From the NCBI GenBank assembly GCA_031283485.1, contig JAITBR010000087.1, forward strand, positions 1 through 5,986: a stretch of DNA of 5,986 bases, read 5' to 3'. Position 1 is the first letter of the stretch, and each line of letters starts with the position of its first letter. Shown here piece by piece: positions 1-5,359 of the stretch. Both the position numbers and the translations under genes were made by a program. The notes under the pieces were generated by a model. That model was given only the letters and a program-made list of their open reading frames with translations, was not told the origin of the DNA and did not search any database. This DNA is from Puniceicoccales bacterium (GTDB taxonomy: Bacteria > Verrucomicrobiota > Verrucomicrobiae > Opitutales > LL51).

Positions 1-924
1 AATTCAAATTTCCCGCTTGCCGAACAAATTTGCCATTACATAGGTACAGAATTATGCAGGGTTGACGTTAGTAATTTCCCGGATGGTGAAACCGCGGTAA
101 CAATTAGAGAGAGCATACGCGGCGGCGATATTTTTATAGTTCAGTCATGTGATTATCCAGCTAATCACAATTACATGGAATTACTAATCATGATCGATGC
201 TGCCCGTCGCGCTTCAGCCGGTAGAATAACGGTCGTCCTGCCATTTTTTGGATACGCCCGCCAGGATAGAAAAGATAAGCCGCGCGTACCAGTAACGGCA
301 AAATTGATAGCAAATTTGCTTGTTTCAGCCGGTGCGAATAGAATTTTAACCATGGATTTGCATGCTCAGCAAATTGTCGGTTTTTTTGATATACCCGTGG
401 ACCACCTGCTCGCATCGAAGCTGTTCATTTCTCATTTGAGTGAAACTCGTCCCGATGATCTGATTATTTGCTCTCCCGATTTAGGCGGAATGAAGATAGC
501 TGCTGCCTATGCCGATAGGCTGCGCTGTGATCTCGGCATCATTGCCAAGCGCCGGATCAGCGGTGATAGCACTCGGGCCCTTACAATTATGGGCGATGTT
601 TACGGGAAAAACGTTGTTCTAGTCGATGACATGGCGGTGACATTCGGTACGCTGAATGAAGCGGCAAAGCTATTAAAAGCCAATGGTGCTGCTAGCGTGC
701 GAGCCGCGGTATCGCATTGCCTGTTGACGAAAAAGGGCTACGAGCGTCTGTCGGAGGGCAACATTGATGAGTTAATTACCACCAACTCAACCGGCCTGTC
801 ATACAACCTAAGAAACAGGAGGAATGTTTCCATTTTAAATGTCAATGAACTGCTCGGGGAAGCGATCATTCGCATACACAATAATTCCAGTGTGACGGAT
901 TTATTTGAAGTAAACGGAAGTTAA
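1..924 (+). CDS. prs: Ribose-phosphate pyrophosphokinase (PRPP synthetase), 5'-truncated by window edge
   Basis: Makes PRPP from ribose 5-phosphate and ATP (releasing AMP) in the cytoplasm, feeding purine, pyrimidine, histidine, tryptophan and NAD synthesis. The frame is open from base 1 with NSNFPLAEQI, which matches residues shortly after the start of the family (usually ..GNSN.xLA..), so only about 6-10 codons are missing from the usual 310-320. The ATG at 175 is internal. Seen in order, numbered from base 1: FPDGE (26-30), ELLIMIDAARRASA (60-73), the ATP-binding loop FGYARQDRKDKPR (83-95), DLHAQQIVGFFDIPVDHL (119-136), SPDLGG (158-163), catalytic-lysine region AKRR (182-185), ribose-phosphate loop VDDMAVTFGT (208-217), and the C-terminal AIIRIHNNSSVTDLF. 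One oddity is that the loop has Val where the family has Asp or Glu before the Thr. The stop overlaps that of the convergent peptidase gene by 4 bases. Confidence 0.97.
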   Translation, partial: NSNFPLAEQICHYIGTELCRVDVSNFPDGETAVTIRESIRGGDIFIVQSCDYPANHNYMELLIMIDAARRASAGRITVVLPFFGYARQDRKDKPRVPVTAKLIANLLVSAGANRILTMDLHAQQIVGFFDIPVDHLLASKLFISHLSETRPDDLIICSPDLGGMKIAAAYADRLRCDLGIIAKRRISGDSTRALTIMGDVYGKNVVLVDDMAVTFGTLNEAAKLLKANGAASVRAAVSHCLLTKKGYERLSEGNIDELITTNSTGLSYNLRNRRNVSILNVNELLGEAIIRIHNNSSVTDLFEVNGS

Positions 925-964
925 TTTATCACCCAATCGTGGCAGATATTTTCAGATAAATTAA
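921..964. repeat. 10-bp perfect inverted repeat at the convergent prs/peptidase stop codons
   Basis: TTAATTTATC (921-930) is the exact reverse complement of GATAAATTAA (955-964), with a 24-nt loop. The outer arm begins on the TTAA that holds both stop codons. The stem is very AT-rich, with one G-C pair, so it would be a weak hairpin. It is not a classical GC stem with a U tract. It could mark a 3' end for either transcript, but that is inference. Confidence 0.5.
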
Positions 965-2042
965 TGGAACATTCGTCAGTAATCAGGAAATCGTCTTCGA
1001 TTCTCACTCCACCGATTTTCGGATAATACAGACCCGGTTCAATGGTAATAACATTGCCAGTTTTCAAGACAGCCGCACCGTTTGAAATATATGGTTCTTC
1101 GTGAATTTCCAATCCGAATCCATGTCCGAGTGAATGAAACATGCCATGGGGAGTAGTTGCAGCCCGGTCCGTTTTATAACCTTTAGATGCGAAAAATTTC
1201 AAAATACTTTCCATTAAATCTGAGCAGCGGACGCCGTTTTTCAGCCTTTTACAGGCCATTTCCTGTGCAACCTTGACCGTTTCGTACATATTTTCCTGTG
1301 CCGCAGTCGGTGTGCCATGCAAAAATGTGCGAGTTATGTCAGCGTAATACCCAGATGACCTGTCAAACGGAAATAAGTCTATGATTATTAATTGATTAGC
1401 ATGAATTGGTCCATGTCCTTGGCAGTGCGGATCCGCGGACTGATATCCGCAGGACACTATGGTATTTTCGGTCAAACATCCATTGGTGTAGCAAAAATCT
1501 TCAATTTCTCTGCGCACAAATTCGGATGTTAGCTCTGCATTTCGAAATTTTAGGATACCATTCTCGGATACCTTTGACTGGCGCAAGATTTCCCTGGTGC
1601 GCTCAAAACAGCCCTTTACCACGAGAAGCACCTTTTTCATGCGGTCAACTTCATCGCTTGATTTTATTAAACGTTCGGGCAGGATATTGCTGCGATCTAT
1701 CTTGATTTTTAGGCCTTTTGCTAGCAGATCCGATGCCAGCCCAAATGGAAAATTTTCATGAATCACTAATGTTTTCTTCCCCGTTACGTGTCCAATAAAA
1801 GCTGCAATCAGGTTACTTTGATTGAGGGTTTTGCTGGCGCGCAGGCTTTCAATTGGTACAATTTCAGTTGCGTTGGATTCATTCCTCAGGCGGTTAATTT
1901 CCAAAGCGGAAGCTAGAATGCTCAGCCCACTTGCATGTTTTATTGCGGCCACATTGTCCTCAATGGCGCATCCGAGCAAATATTTCAGATTTTTATCGGT
2001 TCGAGTATTGGAGAAAAATAATTTTGCAGCCCTGTCACTCAT
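921..2042 (-). CDS. M24 family metallopeptidase (Xaa-Pro aminopeptidase/dipeptidase-like)
   Basis: A 373-residue protein of the pita-bread M24 family, which removes or splits residues next to proline with a two-metal centre; probably cytoplasmic, as no signal peptide is visible. Counting from the ATG, all five metal ligands can be placed: Asp222 (IIDLFPFD), Asp235 (YADITRTF), His303 (FHSLGHGFG), Glu335 (TIEPGLYY) and Glu349 (GGVRIEDDF). His307, the usual substrate/proton-transfer histidine, is also present. The first ~130 residues are a weakly conserved N-terminal creatinase-like domain. I chose the ATG at 2042 because AGGG lies 6 nt upstream; a GTG one codon earlier (2045) is closer to that site. 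The start overlaps the end of yidD by 8 bases, so translation is probably coupled. I cannot separate PepP-, PepQ- and YpdF-type specificity. The 3' end converges on prs. Confidence 0.92.
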   Translation of the reverse strand: MSDRAAKLFFSNTRTDKNLKYLLGCAIEDNVAAIKHASGLSILASALEINRLRNESNATEIVPIESLRASKTLNQSNLIAAFIGHVTGKKTLVIHENFPFGLASDLLAKGLKIKIDRSNILPERLIKSSDEVDRMKKVLLVVKGCFERTREILRQSKVSENGILKFRNAELTSEFVRREIEDFCYTNGCLTENTIVSCGYQSADPHCQGHGPIHANQLIIIDLFPFDRSSGYYADITRTFLHGTPTAAQENMYETVKVAQEMACKRLKNGVRCSDLMESILKFFASKGYKTDRAATTPHGMFHSLGHGFGLEIHEEPYISNGAAVLKTGNVITIEPGLYYPKIGGVRIEDDFLITDECSINLSENICHDWVIN

Positions 2043-2319
2043 CACTATCCCTGTAAAATGGCTGACACTTGACTAGCCGCCGAACCGTTAGCAGCGTTGC
2101 TTTGAAAAACTTATGAACTGCGTACATCCGCACCGCATACTGGGAACAAGTTGGCTCGAACCGGCACCGGCAAAATGCCCCAAATAGGCAAATTTTAAGT
2201 GGAGAAAGAACAAACTGATACACTTTTATTATGAATAAAGCGGCAAGCCGTGCAATTTTGTCGAGTTTCAGAAAAGCCTTTTTGTAAAAATATCGAACCC
2301 TATGCTCTTTCGCGTTCAT
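2035..2319 (-). CDS. yidD: YidD, membrane protein insertion efficiency factor
   Basis: A small inner-membrane-associated protein of 94 residues that assists YidC-dependent membrane protein insertion. The core is recognisable: LFIIKVYQFVLSPLK, then an insertion ICLFGAF, then CRCRFEPTCSQYAV, and RRLVKCQPF near the end. The KxxLFG insertion resembles verrucomicrobial versions. The usual C-terminal GG..DPVP segment is absent; the protein ends PFYRDSDE where the next gene begins. The ATG at 2319 overlaps rnpA by 20 bases. A TTG at 2325 is an alternative start, and GAAGG lies 9 nt before it but 15 nt before the ATG, so the start is uncertain by two codons. It is third in the rpmH-rnpA-yidD cluster. 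Confidence 0.93.
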   Translation of the reverse strand: MNAKEHRVRYFYKKAFLKLDKIARLAALFIIKVYQFVLSPLKICLFGAFCRCRFEPTCSQYAVRMYAVHKFFKATLLTVRRLVKCQPFYRDSDE

Positions 2320-2656
2320 GTGCAATCGAAGCCGCCTTCAATAACTCAGATTCTATTTTTTCATGGGGAGCATCCACAATCATCCGCTTGGCTATTACGA
2401 GGTAATCGCAGTTCTGAACTAATTTTTGCAACTTTCTTCGAAAAATCTCACGCATAACCCTACGCACTCTATTCCGCACAACGGCGTTTCCGACTCTTTT
2501 CGTAACTATCATCCCCAATCTGCTAACACCATGGCCACTACCTAAGACCTTCAGGATAAAGAACAATCCAGTGAACTCACTCGCATTACTGGAACGAAAC
2601 CTCATAAATTCACCCGACAGGTGAATGCGCTGATTTCGAAACAAACGCTCTTTCAC
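2300..2656 (-). CDS. rnpA: Ribonuclease P protein component
   Basis: The basic protein subunit of RNase P, which with the RNA subunit trims 5' leaders from tRNA precursors. It is 118 residues, the normal family length. The diagnostic segment is SRLGMIVTKRVGNAVVRNR (45-63) followed by VRRVMREIFRR, which holds the RNR RNA-binding motif (61-63). The N-terminal RNQRIHLSGEFMRFR matches the usual 'R...F..v...' opening. The start is GTG at 2656, separated by one base from the rpmH stop, with only a weak ribosome-binding sequence (AAAG), so translation probably depends on coupling to rpmH. Its 3' end overlaps yidD. No RNase P RNA gene is seen in the window. Confidence 0.97.
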   Translation of the reverse strand: MKERLFRNQRIHLSGEFMRFRSSNASEFTGLFFILKVLGSGHGVSRLGMIVTKRVGNAVVRNRVRRVMREIFRRKLQKLVQNCDYLVIAKRMIVDAPHEKIESELLKAASIAHERERA

Positions 2657-2657
2657 G

Positions 2658-2807
2658 TTACTTTACAAATGCACGTTCGCAAATCTTATACCTCCCCTTA
2701 GCTCTGCGTGCGGAGAGTACGCCCCTTCCTCCGCGCGTAGCCATGCGTGCACGAAAACCACATTTGCGAATTCTTTTTATTTTTGATGGATGATACGACG
2801 GTTTCAT
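2658..2807 (-). CDS. rpmH: 50S ribosomal protein L34
   Basis: The smallest basic protein of the large ribosomal subunit, 49 residues here. The sequence opens [20 protein letters not shown] and continues [20 protein letters not shown], which fits the L34 signature (P-S-K.KR...GFR.RM.T..GR.VL..RR.KGR). Its length against the usual 44-46 reflects an unusual tail, [10 protein letters not shown], in place of the common K-R/x-L ending. It begins with ATG at 2807 and stops with TAA one base before rnpA, the classic rpmH-rnpA order. No clear Shine-Dalgarno sequence precedes the ATG (only AGTTTTAG), and the promoter just upstream predicts a very short leader. Confidence 0.97.
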   Translation of the reverse strand: MKPSYHPSKIKRIRKCGFRARMATRGGRGVLSARRAKGRYKICERAFVK

Positions 2808-2821
2808 CTAAAACTGTTCAT

Positions 2822-2851
2822 ACTATATTTCTAAAAAATTTCCCATGTCAA
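2822..2851 (-). promoter_or_regulatory. Sigma70-type promoter for rpmH-rnpA-yidD
   Basis: Read on the minus strand, TTGACA (2851-2846, perfect -35) is followed by 18 nt and TATAGT (2827-2822, five of six to TATAAT). Initiation would fall near 2815-2817, only 8-10 nt before the rpmH ATG. The element lies in the 67-bp gap after the kinase stop codon, so it gives the cluster its own promoter. Confidence 0.75.
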
Positions 2852-2874
2852 GGACGTTTTTGCCAGCGCTTTTG

Positions 2875-3702
2875 TCAATGTGACAACATCTCGTATATTC
2901 TATTGCGTACCGTATCCATGTCACCTTCTGCACTAATTTCATAATATTCTGGCATGCTTCGCAACACTGCCAAGCAGTCTTGCATTTTATCCACATAGGT
3001 TTGATAGCGAAATGCAGCACTGACTTCACTCAGGTCAGTTTCACGAATAGGACTAGGATTCGAAATGGCAAGTTCGTTGTGTTCGAGAGCTTTCTGCCCG
3101 CGGTTGAGCTGCCTTTCAATGCTAGTTTTGCGTGAAACGGTAAAATTTACGATCGCGAACGAACTCGGTTCGTTGTCGCTTTCTATCCGTATTTTTTTTG
3201 CCAATAACTCCAAGCATATGGCCTGTATCCGAGTGCGAGGAAATCCGTCAACTATCACACCTCGCGAATACTCGGGACGAAGCAACGCTCTAAATACACA
3301 CGAAATAACCCGTTCATCATCTACTAAATTTCCAGATGCCTTAATTGCCTGGTCTTCCGGGCTGTTTAGCAAAGAGCTCACTTCAATCGGTTTACTTGAA
3401 ATTTCCAGCATGCGCATTATGCCAGATACATTCGTTCCCTTGCCCGATCCAGGTGCACCGCTAAGCCAAACTATCTTAGACGGAAACTTTATCCTCCTCG
3501 ATTTACCCCTTCTCGGAAGCGTCTTCAGGACATCATCAAATATCTCCTGCGCACGTTCCTCATCTTCACCTTTCATTGGGTTATCCAACTCTGCATATGA
3601 AACATTCATTCTTGCATTTCCATTCCTATCAAAATCTCCAGCCAGAAGCTGCACATGCGAACAAATTGCGCATAAATAAAGGAACACACACAAATTTCTC
3701 AC
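2875..3702 (-). CDS. Adenylate kinase-like nucleoside monophosphate kinase with N-terminal extension
   Basis: A P-loop kinase of 275 residues, expected to move phosphate between ATP and a nucleoside monophosphate; AMP is likely but unproven. Visible features are Walker A GAPGSGKGT (82-90), an NMP-binding stretch (EVSSLLNS, 108-115), DGFPRT (152-157), ERQLNRG at the start of the lid (196-202), and a closing IRETD...FRYQTY with Arg220, Asp223 and Arg232, which keep the adenylate kinase pattern. The lid is short and lacks the zinc cysteines. About 75 residues precede the kinase core: a hydrophobic signal-like stretch (residues 4-21, CVFLYLCAIC..QLLAG) and then an acidic segment (GEDEERAQEIFDDVL). 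The GTG start at 3702 is supported by GAAGG 6 nt upstream; the first in-frame ATG is at residue 32. It probably shares a transcript with glgC, 44 bp upstream. Confidence 0.87.
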   Translation of the reverse strand: MRNLCVFLYLCAICSHVQLLAGDFDRNGNARMNVSYAELDNPMKGEDEERAQEIFDDVLKTLPRRGKSRRIKFPSKIVWLSGAPGSGKGTNVSGIMRMLEISSKPIEVSSLLNSPEDQAIKASGNLVDDERVISCVFRALLRPEYSRGVIVDGFPRTRIQAICLELLAKKIRIESDNEPSSFAIVNFTVSRKTSIERQLNRGQKALEHNELAISNPSPIRETDLSEVSAAFRYQTYVDKMQDCLAVLRSMPEYYEISAEGDMDTVRNRIYEMLSH

Positions 3703-3746
3703 TTCACGCCTTCATAAACAGCAAATTTAGCTAGTCAATTTGTTTT

Positions 3747-5027
3747 TTAAAAGACTGTGTTATCCTTGATTACCGTGTTACTCATTACGCATAGAATTCC
3801 GTCTTTGACACAGATGCCATCGCGTTCATAGCCGTCTGGCTTTCCATCGGGGGATAGGTACACGTTCCTTCCGATGCGTACATTTTTGTCTAGAATTGCC
3901 TTCTTTACGGCGGTATTTTCGCCGACGCCGAGTTCAATTTCCTGCCGATTATCATTATGAGAATCAAAGCAGTCCGCCCCAAACATCAAAACGTTTTCCA
4001 GAGTTGCATTTCTTTTTATGACGGATCTGAGGCCGATTACGCATCTGCTCAGCATTGCATCGGTTATTATGCACCCATCGGACAGGAGAGTATTTTCTAT
4101 TTTGCTACTGTTTACCTTGCAAGCTGGCAAGTATCTTGCGCGAGTATATATTGGATTTTTAGCGTCAAAGAAGTCAAATTCCGGTATAACATCGGTCAGC
4201 ATGAGATTGGCATTAAAGAATGAGCGCACCGTACCAATATCCTCCCAAAATCCATCAAATATGTACCCGCACATTTTATGTTCATTGAGCGTGAGCATGT
4301 TTGGTATTATATTCTTTCCGAAATCACTGCCGTTGTCCGAAGCTAACACATCAGTCAATACTTTCGCCGTGAAAACGTAAATCCCCATGGAGGCAAAATA
4401 TGTGTTTGTGAAAATTTTACTTTTTAGTCCGTTTTTTTTCATGGACGGTACCATTTCAAAGCCTTCAGCCTGATCTCTGCACGTTGGCTTTTCAACAAAT
4501 TTTCTGATTCGAAAATCATCGTCCATGGAAATAATTCCGAACGTAGAAATTTTATGTTCCGGGACTGGTTTAGTTGAAATCGTGGCATCTGCCTTGAGGT
4601 TTATGTGGTGTTGTACCAGGTCGGCTAAATCCATGCGATAGAGTTGATCTCCGGAGAGAATGAGAACTATGTCATCGTCCCGCAAAGAAATATAGTGTAA
4701 ATTTTTACGCACGGCATCGGCGTTCCCCATGTACCAGTGTTCACCGACAGAACTGGTTTGTTCGGCGGAAAAAATATCAATAATACCGTCGCTGAAATTA
4801 TCAAAACGGTAGGTGTGTTCGATGTGTCTATGCAACGATCTCGTCTGAAATTGTGTGAGAATATAAATTTTGTTGAATGACGAATTTAAGCAGTTACTTA
4901 TTGGAATATCTACCAACCTGTATTTACCAGCTAAAGGCACAGCCGGTTTGCAACGTGTTTTTGTCAGCGGATATAATCGATCTCCGCGACCACCTCCCAT
5001 GATTATGCAGTATACATTCGGCCTCAT
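3747..5027 (-). CDS. glgC: Glucose-1-phosphate adenylyltransferase (ADP-glucose pyrophosphorylase)
   Basis: Makes ADP-glucose from glucose 1-phosphate and ATP, the regulated first step of bacterial glycogen synthesis, in the cytoplasm. It is 426 residues, normal length. The nucleotidyltransferase domain shows GGGRGDRLYPLT (11-22), KPAVPLAGKYRLVDIPISNC (27-46), GNADAVRKN (101-109), SGDQLYRMD (125-133), FVEKP (177-181, sugar-phosphate lysine), FASMGIYVF (211-219) and GFWEDIGTVRSFFNANL (259-275). The remainder is the left-handed beta-helix domain, with hexapeptide-like repeats to the end (AILDKNVRIGRNVYL). Two oddities are that GTRL is GDRL (Asp16) and GTADAVRQ is GNADAVRK. The ATG at 5027 is the only reasonable start because TAG lies in frame 9 codons upstream. 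Its ribosome-binding site is poor, as AAAGG directly abuts the ATG. No glgA or glgB lies in view. Confidence 0.95.
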   Translation of the reverse strand: MRPNVYCIIMGGGRGDRLYPLTKTRCKPAVPLAGKYRLVDIPISNCLNSSFNKIYILTQFQTRSLHRHIEHTYRFDNFSDGIIDIFSAEQTSSVGEHWYMGNADAVRKNLHYISLRDDDIVLILSGDQLYRMDLADLVQHHINLKADATISTKPVPEHKISTFGIISMDDDFRIRKFVEKPTCRDQAEGFEMVPSMKKNGLKSKIFTNTYFASMGIYVFTAKVLTDVLASDNGSDFGKNIIPNMLTLNEHKMCGYIFDGFWEDIGTVRSFFNANLMLTDVIPEFDFFDAKNPIYTRARYLPACKVNSSKIENTLLSDGCIITDAMLSRCVIGLRSVIKRNATLENVLMFGADCFDSHNDNRQEIELGVGENTAVKKAILDKNVRIGRNVYLSPDGKPDGYERDGICVKDGILCVMSNTVIKDNTVF

Positions 5028-5069
5028 CCTTTTTTTAGAGGCTATAATTTTCTAAATGAAAGTCAATAA

Positions 5070-5084
5070 ATCTAAAATTTAGAT
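5070..5084. promoter_or_regulatory. AT-rich palindrome upstream of glgC, possible operator
   Basis: ATCTAAAATTTAGAT is a perfect 7+1+7 palindrome, 43 bases upstream of the glgC start. TCTAAA recurs at 5051-5056. It sits just upstream of a TTGACT hexamer on the minus strand (5066-5061). A regulator-binding role is inference, and AT-rich sequence yields such palindromes fairly easily. Confidence 0.35.
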
Positions 5085-5138
5085 AAATTCTAGTAAAAAA
5101 CAAATTAGAATATCATTGTAATGAATGCTCGTTAGCGT

Positions 5139-5186
5139 GCTGTCCGTTTGACAGTTTCGTATTCACGGCAGCTATCAATGGACAGC
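5139..5186. repeat. Nested inverted repeats GCTGTCC / GACAG / GGACAGC
   Basis: GCTGTCC (5139-5145) is the exact complement of GGACAGC (5180-5186). CTGTC (5140-5144) also pairs with GACAG (5150-5154) across a 5-nt loop. The sequence could therefore form two alternative hairpins or present three half-sites to a regulator. A TTGACA hexamer (5148-5153, plus strand) lies inside the array. Confidence 0.4.
5148..5178 (+). promoter_or_regulatory. Weak candidate promoter for the transporter gene
   Basis: TTGACA (5148-5153) is a perfect -35 hexamer. The best -10 is TATCAA (5173-5178), four of six matches with a long 19-nt spacer. It points toward the transporter but lies about 180 bases before the ATG at 5360. 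Its position within inverted repeats would suit repression or activation. Confidence 0.25.
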
Positions 5187-5198
5187 TTTATGTAAAGC
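5185..5198. repeat. Short palindrome GCTTTA-tg-TAAAGC, operator-like
   Basis: A 6-bp perfect inverted repeat with a 2-nt centre, directly adjoining the GGACAGC arm. Its position just downstream of the candidate -10 fits a repressor site. The loop is too short for a stable hairpin, so if it is functional, a dimeric DNA-binding protein is more likely than RNA structure. Confidence 0.35.
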
Positions 5199-5359
5199 GG
5201 TGTGGTTGATTCAAATTTGTTTTAAGTCAAGGAAATTTTCGACAATATTTTCACGGTATGCTACCGAAGGTATTTTGTCCGGTGAAGTCACATCGCCACC
5301 CTTGCCGCTTTTGCAAAAAATGTTGCCATTTAAGTAGAAAACAATCAGCGTACAGCCCA

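Larger units (their letters stand above)
5028..5359. other. 332-bp divergent intergenic region between glgC and the transporter gene
   Basis: No conserved gene is seen here. The glgC-proximal third (to about 5120) is very AT-rich. The rest contains several palindromes, listed separately, and candidate promoter parts. A frame continuous with the transporter is open from 5210, so part of 5258-5359 could be translated if an upstream start is used. No tRNA, riboswitch fold or classical terminator was recognised by eye. Confidence 0.6.

Noticed and set aside
1406..1705. A 99-codon plus-strand open frame opposite the peptidase gene
   Set aside because: It is antisense to metal-ligand-bearing coding sequence, without a ribosome-binding site or recognisable protein features.
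2852..2874. AGCGCT-containing stretch after the kinase stop as a terminator
   Set aside because: The self-complementary core is only 6 bp with no loop and no U tract follows, so I cannot support termination there.
2987..2995. Perfect DnaA box TTATCCACA near rpmH, hinting at a replication origin
   Set aside because: A single box lies inside the kinase coding sequence (Tyr-Val-Asp-Lys), with no further boxes, AT-rich unwinding element or dnaA/dnaN in view.
3065..3679. A 204-codon open frame on the plus strand opposite the kinase gene
   Set aside because: It lies wholly antisense to a well-supported kinase gene and its translation resembles no family I know. It is best explained as a shadow of codon use.
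3711..3738. TTGACT-16-TATGAA on the minus strand as a separate promoter for the kinase gene
   Set aside because: Transcription would begin at about the GTG start and exclude the good GAAGG ribosome-binding site, which overlaps the -10. Co-transcription with glgC across the 44-bp gap is simpler.
5210..5230. TTGATT...AAGTCAA near-palindrome and the CAAATTTG palindrome as a further operator
   Set aside because: Only short, AT-biased matches are present and they are imperfect overall. They are weaker than the palindromes reported nearby.
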